Shown here: in pieces, positions 34,134 through 42,628 of the stretch
Numbering within the stretch: the stretch's first letter is position 1
Layout: every line of letters begins with the position of its first letter
Assembly: GCA_963710315.1 (NCBI GenBank)
Contig: CAVPZW010000007.1
Span: 186,001-250,000 of the forward strand
DNA: 64,000 bases
From: Palsa-360 sp963710315
GTDB lineage: Bacteria; Acidobacteriota; Terriglobia; Acidiferrales; UBA7541
Direction of reading: 5' to 3'
Position numbers and translations under genes: made by a program
Notes under the pieces: model-generated
What the model saw: only the letters and a program-made list of their open reading frames with translations
Databases searched by the model: none
What the model was told of the DNA's origin: nothing

Positions 34134-34928
34134 TTAGTGCGTCATATCAAAGAGGATGTAATTGATCCCGATCCGATAGGCCAGCCCAGTTTCCTTCTCG
34201 GGATAATGCGGACTGTCGGCCCATTCCCAGGCGTCGCCCACGTCGGAGTTGTGGCAGATGGCCACCATGATGCGCCCCTTATCGTCGCGGATGGCTCTCC
34301 ATTTAGGCACCATCATGTCGGGTGAGTAGGGGCGGCCTCCCCACAAAAATCGCGTTCCGTGAATCTGCACCCTGTCGTCCAGATCGTACATGACGTGAAA
34401 AATTTCGTCGTCGTTTTTCAGATCCTCGATGGGCCGCCCGGGGAAAATCATTTCCAGGCCGCGCACAAGTGATTCCCATTCATAGTCTCCATGGGTATCG
34501 TCCGAAAGCAAAAAGCCGCCCCGCAAAAAATATTGGCGTAGCCGCAGCACTTCATCCTGCGTGAGGTTCCAACCGTTGCCGTGCTCCATGTAAATCCACG
34601 GCCAATTGAAAAGCTCGTCGGAGTCCGCATCGACCACTTGTTCCATGCCGCGCGCATGCAGCCGCGTCAAGCGCTTCACGCCCATGGTGAATTGCCGGTC
34701 CGCTTTTGGATAATCCGCCGCCCAAAGATGAAAACCGCGAAAGCCGCCGGAATCGTTGTTCGATCGGAAGTGGTATCGCGCAAAGGCCCACTCCGCTTTC
34801 TGTTGAGCGTCGGCGGCAAGGGGTGGAGCTTCGTCGTCGTCCTCGAACCCGCGTCGCTGGAAAGCCAGCAGAGTCATGCTTAGGCTGGAGAATAAGAGCG
34901 CGGTTACGATGGAGGAAAATATTTTCAT
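34134..34928 (-). CDS. DUF4159 family exported protein
   Basis: The 264-residue protein has a signal peptide (VTALLFSSLSMTLLAFQRR) and the DUF4159 domain, a gatase-like/ThuA-like fold. Visible blocks are WAADYPKADRQFTMGVKRLT, DELFNWPWIYMEHGNGWNLT, LRQYFLRGGFLLSDDTHGDY and KGRIMVAICHNSDVGDAWEW. The family is widespread in Acidobacteria and Bacteroidetes without a proven activity. The chosen ATG at 34928 begins right before the signal sequence. It reads downstream of the RND pump gene on the same strand after 50 bases, so they could share a transcript. Confidence 0.87.
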   Translation of the reverse strand: MKIFSSIVTALLFSSLSMTLLAFQRRGFEDDDEAPPLAADAQQKAEWAFARYHFRSNNDSGGFRGFHLWAADYPKADRQFTMGVKRLTRLHARGMEQVVDADSDELFNWPWIYMEHGNGWNLTQDEVLRLRQYFLRGGFLLSDDTHGDYEWESLVRGLEMIFPGRPIEDLKNDDEIFHVMYDLDDRVQIHGTRFLWGGRPYSPDMMVPKWRAIRDDKGRIMVAICHNSDVGDAWEWADSPHYPEKETGLAYRIGINYILFDMTH

Positions 34929-34980
34929 ACTGCTTTCCGCCCGCATTCAACAATTTCTGAAAGCCTAACTATTTTGAAAG

Positions 34981-37900
34981 TTAGGTCAATGACGGGTCGT
35001 GGAGAGAAGCCGGAGTCGGTGGAACTTCGCGCGAAATCGCGGGTACGGGCTTGCGACCGCGAATTCTCTGCTGCAGCCGGTCCATGTAGAGGTAGATGAC
35101 CGGAGTCGTATACAAAGTGAGCATCTGGCTGACCATCAAGCCTCCCACAATGCTGATGCCCAAAGGCCGGCGCAATTCCGATCCTGTGCCGGTGGCCAGC
35201 GCCAGAGGCAAACCGCCAAACAGCGCTGCCATGGTAGTCATCATAATAGGACGGAAACGCAGCAGGCAGGCCTGATAAATGGATTCTTCGGCGGTCTTGC
35301 CGGAGCGCTCGGCTTCCACGGCGAAGTCGATCATCATGATGGCATTCTTCTTCACAATGCCGATCAACAGAATAATCCCGATCAGCGCAATGACGCTCAA
35401 CTCCGTGTGGAACACCAGCAACGCCAGCAGAGCGCCCACTCCGGCGGAAGGCAGCGTGGAAAGAATTGTGATCGGATGGATATAGCTTTCGTATAGAACG
35501 CCCAAAACAATGTACACGGCAATCAACGCGGAGAAGATCAGCCAAGGTTGTGTTGACAAGGAAGATTGGAAAGCCTGCGCGTTTCCTTGGAACGTGGGAT
35601 GAATGTCGGAGGGGAGGCCCATCTGCAAAACGGCGGATTCGATGTCCGTCACCGCATCGCCCAACGCCACGCCTTCTCCGAGGTTGAATGAGATGGTGAC
35701 CGCCGGAAATTGTCCCTGGTGGTTTACGGCCAGAGACGTGTTCTGGGTCTCGTAATGAGTGAACGCGCTGAGAGGAACCAGGTTGCCCGTGGACGAGCGC
35801 ACGTAAAGACCCTGGATCGCATCCGTGCTGTCCCGGAAGGCCGAATCGACTTCCATCACCACGTGATACTGATTCAATTCCGTGTACATCGTGGCCACCT
35901 GCCGCTGGCCAAACGCGTCATAGAGCGTGCTGTCGATCACGCTCGGTGAAATTCCCAATCGCGAAGCCGTGTCTCGATCGATGACAAGTGTGGCCTGCAA
36001 ACCCCGTGTCTGCTGATCGCTGGCAATATCGCGCAACTTAGGCATCTGCCGCATCTTTGCTTCCACGCGCGGCGCCCACTGCAGCAGGTCGCTGAGACTC
36101 TCGCTCGATAACGTGTATTGATACTGAGAACTGCTGATCCGCCCGCCCACCGTGATGTCTTGATTGGCCCGCAGAAATAATGTGGCCCCGGGAACCACGG
36201 CAAGTTTTCGCCGAAGCCGCGCGATGACCTGATCCACGGTCACCTTGCGCTCCTCGATGGGTTTGAGCTCGACATTCATGCGGCCTGTGTTTTCCGCGCC
36301 GCCGCCGGTGTTGGCCGAGGTTTCCTTCACCGCCGGATCACGCATCACGATGTCGGTATACTGTTTCAATTTCTCCTGCATCGATGCGAAGGAAGTATCT
36401 TGCGCCCCCAGAACATTTCCAGAAATCAGGCCAGTGTCCTGCTGCGGGAAGAATCCCTTAGGAATGACGATATACAGGTACACGCTGAGGCAAATCGTGG
36501 CGCCCGTCAGAATCAGCATGAAGGGCTGGTGTCGCAAAACCCATCGCAAGCCTCGAGCATAGGTGTCCACGCTCCACTGGAAGACACGCTCGCTGGCCAC
36601 ATAAAATTTTCCGTGTTTCTCATCCTTCGCAGTTTTCAGGAAATGGGCGCACATCATCGGCGTGGTGGTAAGCGACACGCACAAGGAAACAAGAATCGCC
36701 ACGCTCAAGGTAACCGCAAATTCACGGAACAGCCTTCCCACAATTCCGCCCATCAGCAGCAGAGGAATGAATACCGCCGTCAGCGAAATGCTCATGGAAA
36801 GAACGGTAAATCCGATCTCGCGCGACCCTTTTATGGCCGCTTCCATCGGAGTTTCCCCTTCCTCCAGGTAGCGCGTGATGTTCTCGATCACCACGATGGC
36901 GTCGTCCACCACGAATCCCGTGCAGATCGCCAGAGCCATTAGGGAGAGATTGTCGAGATTGTATTGCAGCAGGTACATTACTCCGAACGTGCCGACAATC
37001 GAGAGCGGCACCGCAATGCTTGGAATAATGGTGGCCCACGCATTCCGCAAGAATACGAAGATAACCATAACCACCAGGGCAACGGTCAGGAGCAGCGTGA
37101 ATTCGATGTCTTTCACGGATGCCCGGATGGTAGTGGTGCGGTCAAACACAGGTTCCAGTGTGACCGATGGCGGAACCGAAGAGCGCAGTTCCGGCAACAA
37201 TGCGTTAATTCGGTCCACGGTATCGATGATGTTCGCGCCGGGCTGCCGAGTGATTCCAAGCATCACTGCGGGCTTGCCGTTCACATTTCCAGAATTTCTT
37301 ACGTCCTCGATTCCCTCCGTCACTTTTGCAATGTCGCTTAACCGGACCGGAGCCCCATTCTTATATGCCACGATCAATGGCGCGTATTGCTCGGGCTTCA
37401 GAAGTTGATCGGAAGCATAAAGCACCCAGCGGCCGGTTGGATCTTCCAAATTCCCCTTCGGACTGTTTGCGTTCGACGACACGATGGCTGTTCGCACCGC
37501 CTCCAGGCTGATTCCGTAATGCGCCATGGCGTTTGGATTTACGTCCACACGAACGGCCGGCTTGGCTCCCCCATAAATATTGACAATACCCACTCCATCG
37601 ACCTGCGAGATTTTTTGGGCCAGGATGGAATCGCATAAATCGTATAGATGACTTCTGGGAATTGTGTCCGAAGAAACCGATATATCCAAAATATCCGTTT
37701 CAGAAGGATTGATTTTGCGGTACCAGGGCAGGCTGGGAAGGCCGGCAGGCAACTGTCCGGCAGCCGCATTGATGGCCGCCTGAACGTCTCGCGCCGCGGC
37801 ATTAATATCGCGATCCAGGTCGAATTGCAGCGTGATTCCTGTATTTCCCAACTGGCTGCTGGAGGTCATTTGTGTGACGCCCGCGATCCTCCCGAACTGC

Positions 37901-38106
37901 CGTTCGAGTGGAGTGGCCAGAGAAGACGCTACCGTTTCGGGGCTAGCTCCCGGCAAGGACGCGCGAACATAGATGGTGGGGAAATCCACCCGCGGAAGAG
38001 CGGCCACGGGTAGAAAATAGAAAGCCACTCCTCCTGCCAGAAGAATGGCAATGCTCAGCAGCGAGGTCGCAACCGGTCGTCGTATAAATGGGGCGGAGAT
38101 ATGCAT
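34981..38106 (-). CDS. RND multidrug efflux permease (MdtB/MdtC-like)
   Basis: Proton-driven inner membrane pump of the HAE1 group, 1041 residues. It starts MHISAPFIRRPVATSLLSIA, with the helix-1 and porter pattern LPRVDFPTIYVRASLPGASP and LERQFGRIAGV. Helix 4 holds the acidic pair in GFVVDDAIVVIENI, needed for proton relay. The second half repeats the layout (VLYESYIHPITILSTLPSAG, MMIDFAVEAERSGKTAEESI). The likeness is closest to MdtB/MdtC/MuxB proteins. No membrane-fusion protein or outer-membrane channel gene is present on either side, so those partners must be encoded elsewhere. Confidence 0.93.
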   Translation of the reverse strand: MHISAPFIRRPVATSLLSIAILLAGGVAFYFLPVAALPRVDFPTIYVRASLPGASPETVASSLATPLERQFGRIAGVTQMTSSSQLGNTGITLQFDLDRDINAAARDVQAAINAAAGQLPAGLPSLPWYRKINPSETDILDISVSSDTIPRSHLYDLCDSILAQKISQVDGVGIVNIYGGAKPAVRVDVNPNAMAHYGISLEAVRTAIVSSNANSPKGNLEDPTGRWVLYASDQLLKPEQYAPLIVAYKNGAPVRLSDIAKVTEGIEDVRNSGNVNGKPAVMLGITRQPGANIIDTVDRINALLPELRSSVPPSVTLEPVFDRTTTIRASVKDIEFTLLLTVALVVMVIFVFLRNAWATIIPSIAVPLSIVGTFGVMYLLQYNLDNLSLMALAICTGFVVDDAIVVIENITRYLEEGETPMEAAIKGSREIGFTVLSMSISLTAVFIPLLLMGGIVGRLFREFAVTLSVAILVSLCVSLTTTPMMCAHFLKTAKDEKHGKFYVASERVFQWSVDTYARGLRWVLRHQPFMLILTGATICLSVYLYIVIPKGFFPQQDTGLISGNVLGAQDTSFASMQEKLKQYTDIVMRDPAVKETSANTGGGAENTGRMNVELKPIEERKVTVDQVIARLRRKLAVVPGATLFLRANQDITVGGRISSSQYQYTLSSESLSDLLQWAPRVEAKMRQMPKLRDIASDQQTRGLQATLVIDRDTASRLGISPSVIDSTLYDAFGQRQVATMYTELNQYHVVMEVDSAFRDSTDAIQGLYVRSSTGNLVPLSAFTHYETQNTSLAVNHQGQFPAVTISFNLGEGVALGDAVTDIESAVLQMGLPSDIHPTFQGNAQAFQSSLSTQPWLIFSALIAVYIVLGVLYESYIHPITILSTLPSAGVGALLALLVFHTELSVIALIGIILLIGIVKKNAIMMIDFAVEAERSGKTAEESIYQACLLRFRPIMMTTMAALFGGLPLALATGTGSELRRPLGISIVGGLMVSQMLTLYTTPVIYLYMDRLQQRIRGRKPVPAISREVPPTPASLHDPSLT

Positions 38107-38659
38107 TTTCTTTGCGAAGCGCTCCAGTTCCTGCTTCTGTCTACCGTGCTTATTCTAAAGTCTTAGAGGGTACGAAGGCACGCTTTGGTTTCAAAAATCC
38201 CAGAAGAATCTTACGATGGGTATCCCTCTCCCCTTTCCAAATCTTTGAACGAATATTCTCCCATGGATTCATTCAAAACGGTCCCAGAAATACTGTTTCG
38301 CCCGAAATCCAAAGTAAAGCGAAGGCCCCAACCAGCCGATAAGGACTATTGGAAGCGCTACTGTCCACTCCATTGTGTGTCTTTCTGTCGAAGGCTGAGG
38401 CCGTCGCCGATTCAATTTCTGGATGGCACGCATATAGACGGATTTTAACATTTGCCGCAAATCCACTGTGCCCAAAGCACTTACCAGGTGAATTACAGTG
38501 GGGTGGTTGTCCCACGGGGTCGAGAGATGCCGTTGCCGGGATTGTTTCTCCCCTCGCACTCTCATACACTGAGCGAGAACGGTTGCAAGTGAATATCAAA
38601 TGTGAGGGCGCCTACCTTTGCACACTGAGGCTCTGCGGGAACCTGGGAGAAGAGGATTA
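38107..38659. other. Gene-free 553-bp region between RND pump and sthA
   Basis: Both flanking genes point away, so promoters are expected. I see no repeat. One short minus-strand ORF (38269-38373) is listed separately. Confidence 0.5.
38269..38373 (-). CDS. Possible 34-residue membrane peptide
   Basis: The ATG at 38373 opens MEWTVALPIVLIGWLGPSLY, a single hydrophobic helix, followed by FGFRAKQYFWDRFE. The ribosome site is weak and there is no known family. The helix-then-charged-aromatic tail is like small membrane peptides, but chance is quite possible. Confidence 0.22.
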   Translation of the reverse strand: MEWTVALPIVLIGWLGPSLYFGFRAKQYFWDRFE

Positions 38660-40045
38660 ATGCAGCCGATTCAATACGACCTGGTCGTCGTGGGCAGCGG
38701 GCCGGCGGGCCAAAAAGGCGCAATTGCCGCCGCCAAGCTCGGCAAGCGCGTGGCCATGGTCGATCGTAATGACATGGTCGGCGGCGTGTGCATTCACGGC
38801 GGCACGGTTCCCAGCAAGACACTGCGCGAAGCAATCCTGCACCTCACCGGATTTCGCCATCGCTCTTTTTACGGGAACGACTATGTCGTCAAGGACCGCA
38901 TATCCATTCGCGATCTGGGCGCTCGCGTCTCGCAAGTGGTGGAGCGAGAAACCGGAGTGGTGCGCGACCAGTTGCGCCGCAACGGAATCGACCTGCTTTG
39001 CGGCACCGCGCAGTTTTTGGACGCCAACACCATCGAAGTGCAAGGCGCGACCGAAGCGCACATGCTCCACGCCAGCCATGTACTGATCGCCTGTGGCACG
39101 CGCCCTGCCCACCCCGAGGACATTCCCTTTGACGGCAAGAAAATTATCGCCAGCGACCAGTTTTTTGAGATGGACGAAATTCCGCGCGAATTAATCATCG
39201 TGGGCGGCGGCGTGATCGGCCTCGAATATGCATCCATGCTCGTGGCCATGGGCGTGGAAGTCACGCTCATCGAGCAACGGCCCACGCTCCTGGACTTCGT
39301 GGATTCCGAAATCATGGAGGCGCTGCGCTACCACATGCGCCGCCAGGGAGCCATCTTCCGCCTCGGCGAAAAAGTCTCCTCCATTAAAACCGACGATCGC
39401 GGCCGCGTGGTCACCAGCCTGGAAAGCGGAAAGAACATTCACGCCACCTGCCTGATGTACGCCGTGGGCCGCCAGGCCAATACCGATTTGCTGAACCTGG
39501 AAGCCGCCGGGCTCACCGCCGGGCCGCGCGGCAAACTCGAAGTGAATTCGTCCTTCCAAACGGCCGTCCCCAATATCTACGCCGCCGGAGATGTCATCGG
39601 ATTTCCTTCCCTCGCATCCACGTCCATGGAGCAGGGCCGCATGGCCAGCTGCGGCATTTTCGGCGTCCCTGCCGAAATGAGTAAGGCTCTTCTTCCCTAC
39701 GGCATTTACACGATCCCTGAAATTTCTATGGTCGGCCAAACGGAAGCTACCTTGACCGAGGCGCACATCCCCTTCGAGGTTGGCATCTCAAAATACGAAG
39801 AACTGGCCAAAGCGCAAATCGTCGGCGACCACACCGGCATGCTCAAAATTCTCTTCCACCCGGAAACGCGAAAAATTCTAGGCGTGCACGTCATCGGAGA
39901 AAGTGCCGCCGAAATCGTGCACATCGGCCAGGCCGTCCTCTCCCTCGGCGGCACCATGGACTATTTCCGCGACACCGTTTTTAATTATCCAACCTTCGCC
40001 GAAGCCTACAAAGTCGCCGGCCTCGATGGCCTGAATAAGCTTTAG
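38660..40045 (+). CDS. sthA: Si-specific NAD(P)+ transhydrogenase
   Basis: Soluble flavoprotein that transfers hydride from NADPH to NAD+, balancing the two pools. The 461-residue protein has the FAD motif YDLVVVGSGPAGQKGAIAAA and the segment VCIHGGTVPSKTLREA, which keeps one Cys of the disulfide pair seen in dihydrolipoamide dehydrogenases, as SthA proteins do. A second nucleotide motif (IIVGGGVIGLEYASMLVAMG) and NIYAAGDVIGFPSLASTSME follow. The start at 38660 has GAGAAGAGG upstream. With NADP-type Icd in the window it offers a route for surplus NADPH. Confidence 0.93.
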   Translation: MQPIQYDLVVVGSGPAGQKGAIAAAKLGKRVAMVDRNDMVGGVCIHGGTVPSKTLREAILHLTGFRHRSFYGNDYVVKDRISIRDLGARVSQVVERETGVVRDQLRRNGIDLLCGTAQFLDANTIEVQGATEAHMLHASHVLIACGTRPAHPEDIPFDGKKIIASDQFFEMDEIPRELIIVGGGVIGLEYASMLVAMGVEVTLIEQRPTLLDFVDSEIMEALRYHMRRQGAIFRLGEKVSSIKTDDRGRVVTSLESGKNIHATCLMYAVGRQANTDLLNLEAAGLTAGPRGKLEVNSSFQTAVPNIYAAGDVIGFPSLASTSMEQGRMASCGIFGVPAEMSKALLPYGIYTIPEISMVGQTEATLTEAHIPFEVGISKYEELAKAQIVGDHTGMLKILFHPETRKILGVHVIGESAAEIVHIGQAVLSLGGTMDYFRDTVFNYPTFAEAYKVAGLDGLNKL

Positions 40046-40065
40046 AGCTTCCCTCCAAATACGAC

Positions 40066-40224
40066 GTGGCATAGGCTTCAGCCTGTGTCAGATTCCCGCA
40101 TTGCGAGTTTTGTGTAGCGCCCGCTTTCAGGCGGGCACTTTGGAATCAAGCAGATGCCCGCCTAAAGGCAGGCGCTACATAAACCAATACCGAGTTCCCA
40201 CACAGACTCTAAAGCCTATGCCAC
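40066..40224. repeat. Nested family 1 repeats between sthA and pheA
   Basis: Outer arms GTGGCATAGGCTTCAGCCTG and its partner ending AAAGCCTATGCCAC (40201-40224) enclose a second element, 40114-40178, with arms GTAGCGCCCGCTTTCAGGCG and CGCCTAAAGGCAGGCGCTAC. The outer right arm has changes that weaken pairing, while the inner one is better preserved. Confidence 0.85.
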
Positions 40225-40313
40225 GTCACCCCGTTTGACGTGTGGGTTAGCAGCCTGATAGTTTGAGTGCTTATGCCGCGTCGCCTAAACGCTCAAATAC
40301 TGACCTGTGGACC

Positions 40314-41156
40314 ATGTCTATGAAGGTCCCGCCATCTTCCCGAATCGCCTTTCAGGGCGAGCGCGGCGCATTCAGCGAAGAAGCGGCCGTCAAGCTCCTT
40401 GGCGAGGACATCCAACTCGTCCCGCGGCCCACGTTCGAGGCGCTGTACAGCAGCATCAAGGACGGCGTCGCGGACTACATCCTTGCGCCGATTGAAAACA
40501 GCCTTGCCGGTTCCGTGCACCGCTCCTACGACCTGCTCATTTCCAGCGGCCTGCACATACAGGCCGAAGTGGTCATCCCCATCGTGCACAACCTGATCGG
40601 CGTGCCGGGCGCAACGTTCGAGCGCATCACGCAGGTTTCTTCGCATCCGGTGGCGCTGGCGCAGTGCGAACGATTTTTCGCCAGCCACCCCGAAATCAAG
40701 CGCGTGGCCACCGACGACACCGCGGGCAGCGTGCGCGAAGTGATGGGCGCGGGCGATCCCACAAAGGCAGGCATTGCCAGCAAGCGCGCCGCGAAAGTCT
40801 ACGGCGGCGTGATTCTGCGCGAGCACCTCGAGGATCATCCCGAAAATTACACGCGCTTCCTGCTGCTGGCCACTTCCGCGGACGTCGCCGAAAACGCCGA
40901 CAAGCTTTCGCTGGTCCTGAATCTTGCGCACAAACCCGGATCGCTGTGTTCCGCGCTGAACGCCTTCGCGCGCCGCAACCTGAATTTGCTGAAAATTGAG
41001 AGCCGCCCCATTCCCGGCACGCCCTGGAGTTACTGCTTCTATCTCGACCTCCAGGCCTCGCTCAAAAATGAGGAAACGCGCGCCGCTCTCGAAGAGCTAA
41101 AAGAATTTGCCGATTCCATAAAAATTCTTGGCTGCTACCCGCAAGCCAGGGTTTAA
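40314..41156 (+). CDS. pheA: Prephenate dehydratase
   Basis: Makes phenylpyruvate from prephenate for phenylalanine synthesis. The 280-residue protein has the dehydratase domain (RIAFQGERGAFSEEAAVKLL, DYILAPIENSLAGSVHRSYD, the catalytic Thr-x-Asp-Thr type motif in VATDDTAGSVREV, and RFLLLA). A C-terminal ACT domain (LAHKPGSLCSALNAFARRNL, KIESRPIPGTPWSYCFY) holds the ESRP block that binds phenylalanine for feedback inhibition. It is a stand-alone dehydratase, not fused to chorismate mutase. The exact start (40314, 40320 or TTG 40263) is unclear. Confidence 0.93.
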   Translation: MSMKVPPSSRIAFQGERGAFSEEAAVKLLGEDIQLVPRPTFEALYSSIKDGVADYILAPIENSLAGSVHRSYDLLISSGLHIQAEVVIPIVHNLIGVPGATFERITQVSSHPVALAQCERFFASHPEIKRVATDDTAGSVREVMGAGDPTKAGIASKRAAKVYGGVILREHLEDHPENYTRFLLLATSADVAENADKLSLVLNLAHKPGSLCSALNAFARRNLNLLKIESRPIPGTPWSYCFYLDLQASLKNEETRAALEELKEFADSIKILGCYPQARV

Positions 41157-41180
41157 ACTATTTGCCGCGGATGGGGGTGG

Positions 41181-41252
41181 GTAGCACAGGCTTCAGCCTG
41201 TGGCTTTTGACGCGAGCAGACAAGTAAATCCACAGGCTGAAGCCTGTGCTAC
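41181..41252. repeat. Family 1 inverted repeat between pheA and ilvC
   Basis: GTAGCACAGGCTTCAGCCTG and CAGGCTGAAGCCTGTGCTAC enclose about 30 bases. It is well preserved and lies 24 bases after the pheA stop. Confidence 0.92.
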
Positions 41253-41343
41253 TGAAAGCGCGCCGATTCCAATTCCATAATACGCGCAAACATAAGTTTC
41301 GGTTTTTGAGTTCGCAAACTAAAAGGACGCAACAGGAGGAACT

Positions 41344-42358
41344 GTGAAGGTTTATTACGATAAAGACGCGGATGTGAATTACATCAAGAACAAGAAAATT
41401 GCCGTGATCGGTTTTGGATCGCAGGGCCATGCCCACGCCATGAACCTTTCGGACTCGGGCTGCGACGTGATCGTAGGCCTGAAGCCTACCAGCGCATCGG
41501 TCGCCAAGGCGCAAAAAGCGGGACTGCGCGTAATGTCCGTGCGCGAAGCCTCGGAAGCTGCCGACATCGTCATGATCTTGACCCCGGATGAATTGACGCC
41601 GGCCATCTATGACGCCGAAATCGCGCAAACCATGCGCGCCGGGAAATACCTCGCGCTGGCTCACGGCTTCTCCATCCATTTTGGATTCATCAAGCCACCC
41701 AAGGAAGTCAACGTGTTCATGGTCGCACCCAAGGGACCGGGACACCTGGTGCGCCACCAGTTTTCGCAAGGCGCGGGAGTTCCCTGCTTGATCGCCGTGC
41801 ATCAGGACCCGGCCGGCGACACCAAGAAGATCGGCCTGGCATACGCCAGCGCCATCGGCGGCGCGCGCGCCGGAGTGATTGAAACCAATTTCAAGGAAGA
41901 GACCGAAACCGACCTCTTCGGCGAACAGTCCGTGCTGTGCGGCGGCCTGACCGCGCTGATCCAGGCGGGATTCGAAACGCTGATCGAAGCGGGCTACGCG
42001 CCCGGAGATGGCCTATTTCGAATGCTGCCATGAGATGAAGCTGATCGTGGACCTGGTCTACGAAGGCGGCATCTCCGAAATGCGCTACTCCATTTCCAAC
42101 ACCGCCGAGTACGGCGACCTCACGCGCGGCCCCATTGTGATCGACAAGGCCACCAAGGAACGCATGAAGGGCATTCTGGCCGACATTCAATCCGGCAAAT
42201 TCGCCAAGGAATGGATGGCCGAGGCCGCCAGCGGCTTCAAAAACTTCAAAGCCCTGCGCGAAGCGGGCCAGAAGCACCCCATCGAAAAAGTCGGCGCGGA
42301 ACTGCGCGCAATGATGCCCTGGATGAAAAAGAACCGCGTAATCGCCGAAGGCGCGTAG
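41344..42358 (+). pseudogene. ilvC: Ketol-acid reductoisomerase with a +1 frameshift
   Basis: Second enzyme of branched-chain amino acid synthesis. The first frame (41344-42033) has the NADPH motif KIAVIGFGSQGHAHAMNLSD, APKGPGHLVRHQF and NFKEETETDLFGEQSVLCGG. It loses the protein at GYAPGDGLFR. The second frame (to 42358) continues with MAYFECCHEMKLIVDLVYEG and runs to the normal end. One extra G at 42004-42005 (CCCGGAGATG for CCCGAGATG) explains it; without it the gene encodes 337 residues, the full class I length. GGAGGAACT precedes the GTG start. All active-site acids are kept, so this is likely a sequence error rather than a decayed gene. Confidence 0.9.
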
Positions 42359-42371
42359 GAAACGCAGCGCG

Positions 42372-42488
42372 CACTCTCTGTGGCACTCGGTTTTTCTCTG
42401 TGTCCTCTGTGTTAATTCTTTGGTTGGCTTAACGACAGTCAAAAACTTACCACAGAGGACACAGAGAAAAACCGAGTGCACGGAGAGT
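42372..42488. repeat. Family 5 inverted repeat (CTCTGTGTCCTCTGTG)
   Basis: The left arm 42372-42410 (ACTCTCTGTGGCACTCGG then TTTTTCTCTGTGTCCTCTGTG) pairs with the right arm 42451-42488 with few mismatches. It lies between ilvC and ilvD. A second copy is at 62990-63088. Confidence 0.88.
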
Positions 42489-42540
42489 TTAGGTTATAGG
42501 GACCGCGCAATTCGATTTGCGCACGGAATGCTATACGGGT

Positions 42541-42606
42541 TTACACGAATCACAAATCACGATTCACGAATCACGGTTCACTAGTCACCAGTCACTAGTC
42601 ACCGGT
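42541..42606. repeat. Family 6 degenerate tandem tract (CACGAATCAC-like)
   Basis: Units such as CACGAATCAC, AAATCACGATT and CACTAGTCACCAGTCACTAG follow one another without fixed length. Related, reverse-oriented tracts lie at 46678-46798 and a remnant near 53606. It lies just upstream of the ilvD ribosome site. Confidence 0.75.
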
Positions 42607-42628
42607 CACAAAGTCCCCTGGAGGCATC

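Noticed and set aside
42541..42606. Possible CRISPR-like array
   Set aside because: Units vary in length and sequence, there are no spacers of regular size and no cas genes.
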